From the NCBI GenBank assembly GCA_002428265.1, contig DIUR01000034.1, positions 1-64,000 of the forward strand: DNA of 64,000 nt, written 5' to 3'. The translations under genes were made by a program, and so were the position numbers. The stretch's first letter is position 1. Each line of letters begins with the position of its first letter. Of this stretch, positions 6,437 through 14,530 are shown in pieces. The DNA is from Bacteriovoracaceae bacterium UBA6153. GTDB taxonomy: Bacteria; Bdellovibrionota; Bacteriovoracia; Bacteriovoracales; Bacteriovoracaceae. A model generated the notes under the pieces. That model ran no database searches. It saw only the letters and a list, made by a program, of their open reading frames with translations, and had not been told where the DNA came from.

Positions 6437-8716
6437 TTAGCTCTCTAATTTAGCTTCGTCTTCACCCTCTGGGATAATCGCTGAATTACTAAATGAAAAG
6501 AGACCAACTTTGTCAATCATGGCCGCAGCAAATAATAATCCTCCGCCAGCAAAAACAACGTCTCCAACAACTCTCAACCATCGTAGGTTTTGAATCAATG
6601 GTGTTTGCATGACTTCAGAGCTTCTAGCGTACCACAGGCCAGTGTTAATCGACGCTGACACTTGAATAAGACCGATTGGAAGCATACTTAAAAAAATCAT
6701 CAATCCCAGGCCGATATTTAAGGCCCAGAAACTTCCACTTATAAGCTTAGGATTCCACTCTCTTTGTCTGTAAGTAGACTGAATGATCAACAGGATTAAA
6801 CCTAAAGACAACATCCCATATACCCCAAAAGTGGCCCCGTGAGCGTGTACCGCTGTCGTATTCAGTCCTTGCATATAATAAAGAGCAATTGGTGGATTGA
6901 TTAAAAAACCAAATAACCCAGCACCAACTAAGTTCCAAAATGCTACGCCAACAAAAAACATAATTGGCCATTTATAATTTTTAGTCCACGAAGTGACTTT
7001 TTGCATACGATAAGTATGAAAGGCCTCAAATCCAATTAAAACTAACGGCACAACTTCTAAGGCAGAAAAACAGGCACCGATCGCACTTACTGACAATGGA
7101 GTTCCGCTGAAATATAAATGGTGAAAAGTTCCTGGAACTCCACCAATTAAAAAGATTGATGTCGATAACAATGAAGCTTTAGTTGCTGACTTTGGCTTAA
7201 TTAATCCAAGAGTCACGAAAATAAAGGCCAGGGCAACTGTTGCAAATACTTCAAAAAAGCCTTCAACCCATAAATGCACTACCCACCAACGCCAAAATTC
7301 CATAATACTAATGTGAGTTCTTGCCCCGTAAAACAATCCTCCACCATAAAAAAGTCCAATAGCAACTGTAGAAGCAGCAAATAAAAATAGAAGTTGTCTT
7401 GAATCGCTAGCAATCTTTAATGCCGGAGCAATGCATCTCAACATTAAAAATAACCAAATCCCAAGACCCGCCAGAAGAAGAATTTGCCAAAATCTACCCA
7501 AATCTACGTACTCATAACCTTGGTGCCCGAACCAAAAACTCCAATCTAGATTTAATTTTTGATGAATCGCTAACAACTCTCCAGTTAATGATCCAAAAAC
7601 TACAATCAAAAGTGCTCCAAATAATATATTGACTCCGAGACTTTGGTACTTAGGATCTTTTCCGCCATTAACAATCGGGGCCAAGAATAACCCTGCTGCA
7701 AGAAAAGATGTGGCAATCCAAAAAAGAGCAATCTGCATGTGCCAAGTTCTGGCCACACTATAAGGAACATATTCTGAAATATTAAAACCGTAAAAATGTT
7801 GTCCTTCAACAGCGTAATGGGCAAGTAAACCACCCAGGCCAATTTGAATAACAAACAAGAGAACAACGACTGCACAATATTTCCATAAAGCCTTCATTGA
7901 AGGAGTTAAAACAAAAGATCTTAGAGGATCTGTTGCTGGAGGGTTAGCATTTATTTCATCTTCATCTTTTTTGAAAGCATAATACCAAACAAGTAAACCT
8001 AGTGCTGCAAGCAAAATAAAAATTGAAATGATTGACCAAAGAATATTGTCTCCAGTTGGGACATTGTCGATCAACGGTTCGTGAGGCCAGTTATTTGTGT
8101 AAGTGTATTCAAGCCCCGGACGATTTGCAGCTGCGGCCCAAGTTGACCAATGAAAGAAAGTCACCATCTTCTCACGACGTTCTAGTGATGGAAGAACATT
8201 CTCATGAATTGCATAGGCCACTCGTGAACTTCTTAATTCATCAGTGTTACTAAATAGACTAAGATAATAATCACGAGTTTTAAAATAAGCGGCCGTTCTT
8301 ATTTCTGAAAGTACAACTTTCTTATCAACCATCTTAGAATCACGATAATCTCTAAGCATTGATTCTTTGACTAACATTTTCTCAGCTGAGCTTGTGTCTT
8401 TATATGACTTATTCCAATTTTTTTGAGCGTAAAATTCTTGGTAAAAAACTAATTCTCGATGTAACCAGTCTGCTGTCCAGTCTGGTGCCTGATAAGCTCC
8501 ATGCCCCCAAATTGATCCCACCTGTTGGCCACCAATTGATTGCCAGATAACTTGGCCATCTAAAATATCTTTTTCAGTGTAAATCAAGTTACCATCATTA
8601 TCAGTAAGTTCTGAATAAATAGGAGGTGCTTGTCTATAAATCTCATTTCCAAAAAAACCTAAAATCGTAAAAGTTCCCGCAAGAACTAATACAAGCGCTA
8701 TCCAATACTTCCTCAT
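6437..8716 (-). CDS. norZ: Quinol-dependent nitric oxide reductase (qNOR)
   Basis: 759 residues, the usual length of single-subunit qNOR, which reduces 2 NO to N2O with electrons from quinol in the inner membrane. The N-terminal extension (TM at about 5-25, then a periplasmic domain with GQVIWQSIGGQQVGSIWGHGAY) marks the quinol type, and about 14 TM helices follow. Haem and non-haem iron histidines are visible in RTWHMQIALFW, VVHLWVEGFFEVFAT, FHHLYFSGTP and VHAHGATFGVYG. GAGGAG lies just before the ATG. It diverges from an NsrR-type regulator across a perfect palindrome, so it is very likely induced by NO for detoxification. No other denitrification gene is nearby. Confidence 0.95.
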   Translation of the reverse strand: MRKYWIALVLVLAGTFTILGFFGNEIYRQAPPIYSELTDNDGNLIYTEKDILDGQVIWQSIGGQQVGSIWGHGAYQAPDWTADWLHRELVFYQEFYAQKNWNKSYKDTSSAEKMLVKESMLRDYRDSKMVDKKVVLSEIRTAAYFKTRDYYLSLFSNTDELRSSRVAYAIHENVLPSLERREKMVTFFHWSTWAAAANRPGLEYTYTNNWPHEPLIDNVPTGDNILWSIISIFILLAALGLLVWYYAFKKDEDEINANPPATDPLRSFVLTPSMKALWKYCAVVVLLFVIQIGLGGLLAHYAVEGQHFYGFNISEYVPYSVARTWHMQIALFWIATSFLAAGLFLAPIVNGGKDPKYQSLGVNILFGALLIVVFGSLTGELLAIHQKLNLDWSFWFGHQGYEYVDLGRFWQILLLAGLGIWLFLMLRCIAPALKIASDSRQLLFLFAASTVAIGLFYGGGLFYGARTHISIMEFWRWWVVHLWVEGFFEVFATVALAFIFVTLGLIKPKSATKASLLSTSIFLIGGVPGTFHHLYFSGTPLSVSAIGACFSALEVVPLVLIGFEAFHTYRMQKVTSWTKNYKWPIMFFVGVAFWNLVGAGLFGFLINPPIALYYMQGLNTTAVHAHGATFGVYGMLSLGLILLIIQSTYRQREWNPKLISGSFWALNIGLGLMIFLSMLPIGLIQVSASINTGLWYARSSEVMQTPLIQNLRWLRVVGDVVFAGGGLLFAAAMIDKVGLFSFSNSAIIPEGEDEAKLES

Positions 8717-8749
8717 AACTCCTCTCTTTTAGTTATATATATTCCATCG

Positions 8750-8778
8750 CAATTGATATATATTAGATATATCAATTG
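8750..8778. promoter_or_regulatory. NsrR operator between norZ and nsrR
   Basis: Perfect 12-bp inverted arms CAATTGATATAT (8750-8761) and ATATATCAATTG (8767-8778) with a 5-bp spacer. The central 19 bp (GAT...ATC, 8755-8773) match the geometry of the known NsrR site, GATG-A-TT-N-AA-T-CATC. It lies 34 bases upstream of norZ and 43 bases upstream of nsrR, suiting control of both. Confidence 0.75.
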
Positions 8779-8821
8779 TAACATAAGAATACAATCTAAT
8801 ATTTACTCAGGAGAATCTTTT

Positions 8822-9211
8822 ATGAGGTTGACCGTAAAAACTGATTACTGTCTACGCGTACTTATTTATTTACAAAGAAATAAAGGGAAAGTGAAAATTC
8901 AAGAAATCGCTGATAAGTATGAAATATCTAAAAATCATTTAAGCGTGGCCGTTAATGCTTTATCTGAATTAGGCTACATCACCTCTACTACTGGGCCAAA
9001 GGGTGGAATTGAATTTAATCCTGCCTTTGCTGGAAAAACAGTGGCAGAGCTTATTGTCAAAATCGAAGATATGGCCATCGTTGATTGCTTTAATACAGAG
9101 ACACAAACTTGCACCATCAGCCCACATTGCAGGCTAAAAGGAATGTTGAAAAAAGCGACTAATGCATTTGTTAATGAATTGAAAAATTATAAAATTAGCG
9201 ATCTGGCCTAA
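8822..9211 (+). CDS. nsrR: NsrR-type Rrf2-family NO-sensing repressor
   Basis: 129 residues starting at the ATG at 8822 (AGGAG seven to ten bases upstream); the earlier in-frame ATG at 8753 lies inside the operator and is not used. The N-terminal winged helix (MRLTVKTDYCLRVLIYL) and three Fe-S cysteines (C89, C97, C103 in DCFNTETQTCTISPHC) match NsrR, whose [4Fe-4S] or [2Fe-2S] cluster is destroyed by NO. It diverges from norZ. NsrR rather than IscR is supported by the neighbour and the operator form. Confidence 0.88.
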   Translation: MRLTVKTDYCLRVLIYLQRNKGKVKIQEIADKYEISKNHLSVAVNALSELGYITSTTGPKGGIEFNPAFAGKTVAELIVKIEDMAIVDCFNTETQTCTISPHCRLKGMLKKATNAFVNELKNYKISDLA

Positions 9212-9363
9212 ACTTGGAATGCTTTTTTTATTAAAATCTTATTTAGATAAAAAAAGCATTGGCTACAAAATATAAAATTACTTATTATAAAATACTAAAC
9301 CAAATATTAGTATAAAACATGCAAAGCTCGCCCCTACTATAAGTACCTTATTTTAATAACAAT

Positions 9364-9392
9364 TTGACAGTATATACTTTTTAGTATATACT
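9364..9392 (+). promoter_or_regulatory. vapBC promoter overlapped by paired GTATATAC operators
   Basis: TTGACA (9364-9369), a 17-bp spacer and TATACT (9387-9392) form a near-consensus promoter. Two copies of the self-complementary octamer GTATATAC sit at 9370-9377 and 9384-9391, filling the spacer and -10 box, as expected for VapB-VapC autorepression. Confidence 0.75.
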
Positions 9393-9412
9393 TAAAACAA
9401 CAGGAGGCTTCT

Positions 9413-9640
9413 ATGAAAAAGGCAAAAATTTTTATGAACGGGCAGAGCCAAGCAGTCCGCCTTCCAAAAGAATTTCGATTTAACGAAGATGAAGTGAGTG
9501 TTCAAAAATATGGTGAAGGTATTTTAATCCTACCAATTGCTAAATCGCTTTTCGCATTCAGAAGTAGCATTAAAAACTTTTCTGACGATTTTATGAATGA
9601 GAGAAATCAGCCCGAAATGCAAAAGAGGGACGATTTTTAA
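9413..9640 (+). CDS. vapB: VapB-type antitoxin (AbrB/SpoVT swapped-hairpin)
   Basis: 75 residues. The N-terminus, AKIFMNGQSQAVRLPKEFRF, is the classic VapB AbrB-like DNA-binding strand pattern; the C-terminal half (SLFAFRSSIKNFSDDFMNER) is the flexible toxin-binding part. AGGAGG precedes the ATG. The stop overlaps the vapC start (TAATG). With VapC it should bind the GTATATAC repeats at its promoter. Confidence 0.88.
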   Translation: MKKAKIFMNGQSQAVRLPKEFRFNEDEVSVQKYGEGILILPIAKSLFAFRSSIKNFSDDFMNERNQPEMQKRDDF

Positions 9641-10050
9641 TGAATTACTTACTCGACACAAATATCTGCATTTATATTATTAAAAAATCTCCAGAGAAGG
9701 TCATAAAAAAGCTAGAGGCCATTATAAAGGCTGAAGGAAAAAATGAGATCTACCTCTCTTCCATTACTGTCTCAGAACTATACTACGGGGTGGAAAAGAG
9801 TACTCAGGTAGATAAAAATCTAGAGGCTTTAAAAGGCTTTCTAACACCTTTTCAGGTTGTTGACTTTGATCTTAGAAGCGCAGAAATATTCGGACAAGTA
9901 AGATCAAAGCTAGAGAAAATGGGAAATGTTATCGGCCCATACGATTTACAGATAGCTTCAGTGGCCTTAGCGCATGATTTTATTTTAGTTTCAAATAATA
10001 CAAAAGAATTTGAAAGAGTTGAAAGTCTTCAGTTGGAGAATTGGGTTTAG
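9640..10050 (+). CDS. vapC: VapC PIN-domain ribonuclease toxin
   Basis: 136 residues, normal VapC length. The catalytic acidic residues are visible: D in YLLDTNICIY, E in VSELYYGVEKS, D in GPYDLQIASVALAH and the late NNTKEFERV. VapC toxins cut tRNA(fMet) or other structured RNAs. It is coupled to vapB by a one-base overlap (TAATG). It is only distantly similar to the PIN protein at 3692, which belongs to a different PIN subgroup and has an HTH-type antitoxin. Confidence 0.9.
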   Translation: MNYLLDTNICIYIIKKSPEKVIKKLEAIIKAEGKNEIYLSSITVSELYYGVEKSTQVDKNLEALKGFLTPFQVVDFDLRSAEIFGQVRSKLEKMGNVIGPYDLQIASVALAHDFILVSNNTKEFERVESLQLENWV

Positions 10051-10200
10051 TATTTTTGAGGTCTAAAATAGGGATAAACCCCTTCAAAAAGCTTAACAAT
10101 TGAACACATTGGACAACAACAAGTCTTGAGAGCTTTTTGACTAATTCATTAATATTATTACATTTTATTGTGCTGGATTGATAAGGACTGATAAGCTAAA

Positions 10201-10238
10201 TGGTGCCCGAGAAATTCTCGTCTCGGGCACCATTTTTT
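10201..10238 (+). terminator. Strong rho-independent terminator downstream of vapC
   Basis: TGGTGCCCGAGA (10201-10212) pairs perfectly with TCTCGGGCACCA (10221-10232), loop 8, then TTTTTT. The right 23 bases are repeated exactly at 4457-4479 behind the other toxin gene. It stands 150 bases after vapC, with no gene in between. Confidence 0.85.
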
Positions 10239-10317
10239 ATAAAAACTATTCTGATCTAGTCTTAGTCTGCTCTATTTGTTAGAAAATATTCATGTGCAGG
10301 GAATAACAGAGGTAAAT

Positions 10318-10518
10318 ATGATTGAAGAACGTTTAATGGCCCTTGAAATTAAATTCTCTCACCAAGATTTTCTAGTAAATGAGCTGAATAAAATGGTTTC
10401 CGATCAGCAGCAGCTCATCGATAAATTAATCAAAGAGATTCAAAACTTGAAAATATCTAGCGATGGTAATGCACAGTCTACTAGAACATTGGAGGATGAT
10501 GTTCCTCCTCATTATTAA
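10318..10518 (+). CDS. slyX: SlyX family protein
   Basis: 66 residues: a short coiled coil (EERLMALEIKFSHQDFLVNELNKMVSDQQQLIDKL) ending in VPPHY, the hallmark tail of SlyX. The start is the ATG at 10318 with AGAGG upstream; an earlier TTG at 10276 has no ribosome site. The function of SlyX is unknown, although it is widespread in proteobacteria next to FKBP-type isomerases; no such neighbour is present here. Confidence 0.85.
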   Translation: MIEERLMALEIKFSHQDFLVNELNKMVSDQQQLIDKLIKEIQNLKISSDGNAQSTRTLEDDVPPHY

Positions 10519-10584
10519 AGTTCACAAATCATCTTTATTCTGAATTAACTCTAGAAAAGCGTGCAAAAAATTTAAATAAAATGA

Positions 10585-11364
10585 TTATTTTTTTGCAAAA
10601 TCATTCAGATCAATTGTCTTACCATCAGTTAAAACAATTTTCTTATCGCCAATTATGATTACGACACTTCCTGGCCCAGTAACTTTTCCAACACCATCTT
10701 CTACGATAAAGCCTGTTGGCTCATCTACACCAACTCCAATAGTTCCAGGGTTGGCCTTAACTAATAACCTAAGTCGTAATTCTCTATCTCTTACTACAAA
10801 ATGTTGATCGACAATAACATGGGGAGGTAAAAAGCATAAACCTGCTCCAGTGACTAATTCAGGCTTACCATCTGGTCCTTCATTTTCAGCAATGATTGCA
10901 ATCCCAGACATAATTGCTGTCCCTGCACTTGTCCCAACGAATGGTGTGCCTGATCTAAACTTAGTAGAAAGAGCACTTCGAATTTCTTTATCTTCAATTG
11001 TTTTTAATATTCTTTCCTGGTCTCCACCAGTCAAATAAACTCCTGTTGCATTTTTTAATTGCACTAAGAATTTAGATTTCATCTCTTTATTCATAGGAAA
11101 TGCTGGGGCTATAGTAAAAGAATTTTTTCCGGCGAAAGGTTCTAATTGCTTTTGTATAACTTGAGCATATTCAAGGCCTGTCGTTGCCCAAGGGATGATT
11201 AAGATTTTTGACTCTTTACCATTGGCCCAATTCATAAACTGAGTAATGGCGCCATCAGGAATTTCATCACTGCCACCAAGAACAATGACTCTTTCTTTGG
11301 CAAATGATTGATTTGTAAGTAATACTACAATTAATAACGTGGCGATTTTTGATATAATTTTCAT
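10585..11364 (-). CDS. Secreted cyanophycinase-like serine peptidase (S51)
   Basis: 259 residues with a signal peptide (1-22, cut after SFA). The S51 pattern is clear: YLTGGDQERIL at about 110-120, nucleophile S146 in VGTSAGTAIMSG, and H188 in IVDQHF. Cyanophycinases cut the Asp-Arg storage polymer cyanophycin, and related enzymes cut isoaspartyl or Asp dipeptides. A secreted form in a non-cyanobacterium could use external cyanophycin or short peptides as food. It stands alone, with nothing else for cyanophycin nearby. Confidence 0.85.
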   Translation of the reverse strand: MKIISKIATLLIVVLLTNQSFAKERVIVLGGSDEIPDGAITQFMNWANGKESKILIIPWATTGLEYAQVIQKQLEPFAGKNSFTIAPAFPMNKEMKSKFLVQLKNATGVYLTGGDQERILKTIEDKEIRSALSTKFRSGTPFVGTSAGTAIMSGIAIIAENEGPDGKPELVTGAGLCFLPPHVIVDQHFVVRDRELRLRLLVKANPGTIGVGVDEPTGFIVEDGVGKVTGPGSVVIIIGDKKIVLTDGKTIDLNDFAKK

Positions 11365-11483
11365 TATAAAATGATCAAAAATCCTCTAGGTTATGTCAAT
11401 ACATTGGTAGACAATAAGCATACAAGTGCGTCTAAGACTGAAGCGCATTCGTAAATTTATTTCATCAAAACTATTTTCTAGCC

Positions 11484-11489
11484 TATAAT
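11484..11489 (+). promoter_or_regulatory. -10 box very close to the next start codon
   Basis: TATAAT at 11484-11489 is only 10 bases before the ATG at 11500 and no ribosome site precedes that ATG, so the transcript may be leaderless or nearly so. No clear -35 was seen. Confidence 0.4.
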
Positions 11490-11499
11490 ATTTACGACT

Positions 11500-11955
11500 A
11501 TGACAACATCTACCCCATCTTTTGAAGCATTAGAATTAATCTCAAAACGTTTCTCCAAAAGTAACATTTTACATGCTCTAGGCGGTAGCGGACTACTCTT
11601 AGCCTTAGGAATTATCAAAGAAGTTAGAGATTGGGATATTACGACAGAAGCTTCTCTAGAAAATGTTATGGAAGCTTTAGAAGGCATCGAATCTAAACTC
11701 ATTCCAAATAACGAGTTATTCAAATCTCACTATTTAATAAAAGTTACCCATAACAATACTGAAATAGATATTATCGGACACTTCTCTATCAAAAAAAGTG
11801 ATGGAGATCATCACGCTGTTCCTGTTAAAGTCTTTGGATATTGGAACAACATCCCTTTGGCCGATCCAAAGGAATGGTTGTTGGCGTATAAACTTATGGG
11901 ACGATATGAGAAAGCTGGAAAGCTAGAGAGTTATTTGCAAAGTCTCCCTAAATAG
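11500..11955 (+). CDS. Small nucleotidyltransferase-fold protein
   Basis: 151 residues. LHALGGSGLLLALGII followed by VRDWDITTE gives the GG-S and D-x-D motifs of the minimal nucleotidyltransferase fold, with a third acidic residue in TEIDIIGHFSI. Such proteins can be tRNA nucleotidyltransferase relatives, antibiotic-modifying enzymes or MNT-type antitoxins or toxins. No HEPN partner is adjacent, so which of these applies is unknown. There is no ribosome site, and a TATAAT stands 10 bases upstream. Confidence 0.6.
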   Translation: MTTSTPSFEALELISKRFSKSNILHALGGSGLLLALGIIKEVRDWDITTEASLENVMEALEGIESKLIPNNELFKSHYLIKVTHNNTEIDIIGHFSIKKSDGDHHAVPVKVFGYWNNIPLADPKEWLLAYKLMGRYEKAGKLESYLQSLPK

Positions 11956-11984
11956 TGCTTCACAAATTTCATGTAACGATTGTC

Positions 11985-12404
11985 TTATTCCTTTGTAATT
12001 TTAACATCCGTTGAAATCACTGATTTATCATCAAAGATTAAATTAACCTTATGACTCTGTCCTTCTACTAAGGGATTCTTAATATTAAAAACCATAATGT
12101 GAAGACCACCGGATTTTAATTCAGTTGTCTCATGTTGCTTGATAGAAATAGACTCCACTCTCCTCATTACCATTTTTTCCCCTGACATCTCCATTGTATG
12201 AAGCTCAAACTGGCCTGCAAAGTCTCCTTTGACCTCTACTAACTTTAGATCTTTTTTTGAATGATTTGAAATTTTCATAAAGATGGCACTCGTTTTAGAG
12301 CCCGGTGGAGTTAAGCGCATTCTTGGATTTTCAACTTTAATCTCACTAGCCGCAAAGAGATTAAGTGATAGGCCCATTAGTATAGTCGTTAATACAGATT
12401 TCAT
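11985..12404 (-). CDS. Periplasmic PCu(A)C copper chaperone
   Basis: 139 residues with a signal peptide (about 1-19). The Cu(I) motif is present: H69 and M71 (ELHTM), M78/M80, then H102 and M104 (GLHIM), matching the H-x-M ... H-x-M signature. PCu(A)C delivers copper to the CuA site of cytochrome oxidase together with Sco. It lies 23 bases downstream of a Sco gene on the same strand, so the two form an operon. Confidence 0.9.
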   Translation of the reverse strand: MKSVLTTILMGLSLNLFAASEIKVENPRMRLTPPGSKTSAIFMKISNHSKKDLKLVEVKGDFAGQFELHTMEMSGEKMVMRRVESISIKQHETTELKSGGLHIMVFNIKNPLVEGQSHKVNLIFDDKSVISTDVKITKE

Positions 12405-12427
12405 TAGATCTTCCTTGTTATTAAGTT

Positions 12428-13012
12428 TTAGTTTTCATCGAACATTTTATTAATTTGAGCAGCGATGGCCCTTCGAGGTAAATTATGATGGATCGACTCT
12501 AATCGTTTCCCCTCAGAATTGAGAACAATGATATCTGTCGAGTGGTCTATCGTGTACCCCATTTCAGAATCTAGCGGGACTTTCATGTAAACGACTCCAA
12601 AATGCCTTGTGAATAAATCTAATTCTTTTGGCGGTATGGAAGCTGGAATAATTTTAGGATCAAAGAACGATGTATAATTTTTTAAGTCTTCTACTTTATC
12701 TCTTTCAGGATCAACATCAACAAAGACAAAGGCGATTTGGTCTAACTTCTCCTTTGGCATTTCTTTAAAAATACTGGCGATATTTCCTAGCGTTGTCGGG
12801 CAGACGTCGGGACAACTTAGGAATCCAAAATATAAAAAAGTTAATTTATGTGCCCCTTTTAACTCCTGGATCGTAACCACTTCAGTCCCAGTGTTAAGTT
12901 TTTGCAAAAAAGGATTATAATCTCTATCCTTATTTAACAAATAAACTGATATTAAAGTGGCCATCAAGGCCAATGCGAATAAGCTATTTTTTATTAGTTC
13001 TTTTATAATCAT
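12428..13012 (-). CDS. SCO1/SenC family copper-binding thioredoxin-like protein
   Basis: 194 residues from the ATG at 13012 (AGGA five bases upstream); longer in-frame starts lack a ribosome site. An N-terminal anchor (about 8-26) precedes a thioredoxin fold with the copper ligands C67 and C71 (FLSCPDVCPTT) and H157 (TIDHSTDII). Sco proteins act in cytochrome c oxidase CuA assembly or in redox signalling. It is the first gene of a two-gene operon with the PCu(A)C chaperone. No oxidase gene is within the window. Confidence 0.9.
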   Translation of the reverse strand: MIIKELIKNSLFALALMATLISVYLLNKDRDYNPFLQKLNTGTEVVTIQELKGAHKLTFLYFGFLSCPDVCPTTLGNIASIFKEMPKEKLDQIAFVFVDVDPERDKVEDLKNYTSFFDPKIIPASIPPKELDLFTRHFGVVYMKVPLDSEMGYTIDHSTDIIVLNSEGKRLESIHHNLPRRAIAAQINKMFDEN

Positions 13013-13196
13013 TTTTATCCTACTGATTAGAAATCTAGCATTTTTTTTGACCATACTGAATGCATCATTATGTGGCAGCGAAATCATTCACAAAATGAAT
13101 GATTGGAATTAATTAAATTCATTATATTTATTCTCATGACGGCTATATTGTGCATCCAGTCCAGAACACCTGGTCCACAACCAATAGGAGTCTCTT

Positions 13197-13550
13197 ATGA
13201 AATTATTATCTGCTATCTTCTTTTCTGCGCTACTAACGATCTCATCAGCAAGTGCTTCAGAATCAACCGTTCTAAATTGTGGAAAAAGTAACGGCAAAAA
13301 TATAATCGTGACTTCTAGTGATCACCTCGGCAGATTCGAAGCAAGCTTTCGTCATAATTTTTATACGTCTGAAAAAATGGTTTGTTCTGGTTGGGATATT
13401 GAAAAGCTTAAATGCGTTGGCTACCTGGATGGTACAAAAAACCTTATCGAAATTGAAACTTCTCTAGATGACCGAGGAGACGTTACAGCAAGCTTCAAAC
13501 AACTTCGCGGTGGAGCTTTAGAAGGCAAACTTCAATGCCTTGAGCTTTAG
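13197..13550 (+). CDS. Small secreted protein of unknown function
   Basis: 117 residues with a clear signal peptide (1-20, cut after SASA) and four cysteines in the mature part (VLNCGKS, MVCSG, LKCVG, LQCLEL), probably two disulfides. AGGAG precedes the ATG. No family recognised. It is followed by a perfect hairpin shared with a convergent gene. Confidence 0.6.
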   Translation: MKLLSAIFFSALLTISSASASESTVLNCGKSNGKNIIVTSSDHLGRFEASFRHNFYTSEKMVCSGWDIEKLKCVGYLDGTKNLIEIETSLDDRGDVTASFKQLRGGALEGKLQCLEL

Positions 13551-13574
13551 TCTTTGAATTAAGTTGGTAGAGAA

Positions 13575-13603
13575 ACCTACTAGGCCTGTTGAGACTAGTA
13601 GGT
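13575..13603. terminator. Hairpin between convergent genes
   Basis: ACCTACTAG (13575-13583) and CTAGTAGGT (13595-13603) are perfect 9-bp arms around an 11-base loop. It lies between two converging genes and may work both ways, though T-runs are poor. Confidence 0.5.
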
Positions 13604-13621
13604 ACCGTTTAGAGCTATTAA

Positions 13622-14062
13622 CTAAAACATCGTATTCGTGTTCCCTAAGTCTTTCGTTGGCACTTCCTGAATAACATCCCAATGCTCAACAATTTTATTA
13701 TTTTCAACTCTAAAAATATCTACAATCGCGCTTCCTGGTTCTTTGTCATTTAATTTAGAATTAAGGTGTAAAAAGACCAGGTCTCCGTCCGCAGCTGATC
13801 TTTTGAAAACAGCTCTTGATTGTGGATTCTTCTTAAAGTGTCCTTCGAAATAAGTATAAAAAGCTTCAGCTCCATTTGGAACACGTGGATTGTGCTGAAT
13901 GTACTTATCTCCAATGTATTTTTTTGCAGCTTCTGTTGGTTTATGTTTATTAAAAGCTAAGTCATAAAATTCCAAAACCATCTTTTTGTTCTTTTCTTGC
14001 TGAGTTTCGGCCATGACATTAAAAGATAATAATAGGGCCAGAGCGAGTGTTACAAATTTCAT
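13622..14062 (-). CDS. Secreted SnoaL-like (NTF2-fold) protein
   Basis: 146 residues with a signal peptide (1-18, cut after VMA). The mature part has the SnoaL-like pattern of YIQHNPRVPNGAEAF and IVEHWDVIQ, seen in NTF2-fold polyketide-cyclase relatives that often act on small organic molecules. It is divergent from an HxlR regulator across a perfect palindrome, so its expression is probably controlled by that regulator. Its substrate is unknown. Confidence 0.75.
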   Translation of the reverse strand: MKFVTLALALLLSFNVMAETQQEKNKKMVLEFYDLAFNKHKPTEAAKKYIGDKYIQHNPRVPNGAEAFYTYFEGHFKKNPQSRAVFKRSAADGDLVFLHLNSKLNDKEPGSAIVDIFRVENNKIVEHWDVIQEVPTKDLGNTNTMF

Positions 14063-14134
14063 AATAATCCCCTTTTTTGTTATTTTACGACTTATGTTGT
14101 GTCGTTTTTTAATTAATGCTAATCTAACATCAAT

Positions 14135-14151
14135 ACTTACTTTAAGTAAGT
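14135..14151. promoter_or_regulatory. HxlR-type operator palindrome
   Basis: ACTTACTT-T-AAGTAAGT is a perfect 17-bp inverted repeat in the 107-bp space between the divergent SnoaL-like and HxlR genes, 18 bases before the HxlR start. Confidence 0.6.
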
Positions 14152-14169
14152 ACCAACCAAAAGGTTAGT

Positions 14170-14529
14170 ATGAAAAAAAATAATAAAAGTAAAACAATTC
14201 AACCAGATGTCTTAGCTGCCAACTGTCCATCAAGGGCCATTGTTAACAACATGACTAGTAAATGGAGCGTTTTAGTTTTTGTGGCATTGGGTGATGGGAA
14301 GATTAAACGATTTAGTGAACTAAGAAGAGAAATTCAAGGTGTGAGTGAAAAAATGCTAACTCAAACGTTAAGAAGTCTTGAAGAAAATAATTTCATTATG
14401 AGGAAATCATATAATGTTGTCCCACCAGTTGTGGAATATTCTCTCTCTAAATTAGGCATGGAGGCCGCTTCAAAAATAAAAAGTTTAACCTCGTGGATTG
14501 AAAAAAACCTTTCTGAAATCTCAAAATGA
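14170..14529 (+). CDS. HxlR-family winged-helix regulator
   Basis: 119 residues. CPSRAIVNNMTSKWSVLVF and RFSELRREIQGVSEKMLTQTLRSLEENNFI are the HxlR signature; the Cys at the front of the domain is the residue that senses electrophiles or oxidants in several relatives (HypR, QorR). It is divergent from the SnoaL-like gene with a 17-bp palindrome between them. Its stop is two bases from the restored end of the kinase gene on the other strand. Confidence 0.88.
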   Translation: MKKNNKSKTIQPDVLAANCPSRAIVNNMTSKWSVLVFVALGDGKIKRFSELRREIQGVSEKMLTQTLRSLEENNFIMRKSYNVVPPVVEYSLSKLGMEAASKIKSLTSWIEKNLSEISK

Positions 14530-14530
14530 T

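Noticed and set aside
13103..13297. Short frames on both strands before the small secreted gene at 13197
   Set aside because: They overlap the real gene's signal peptide region and have no ribosome sites.
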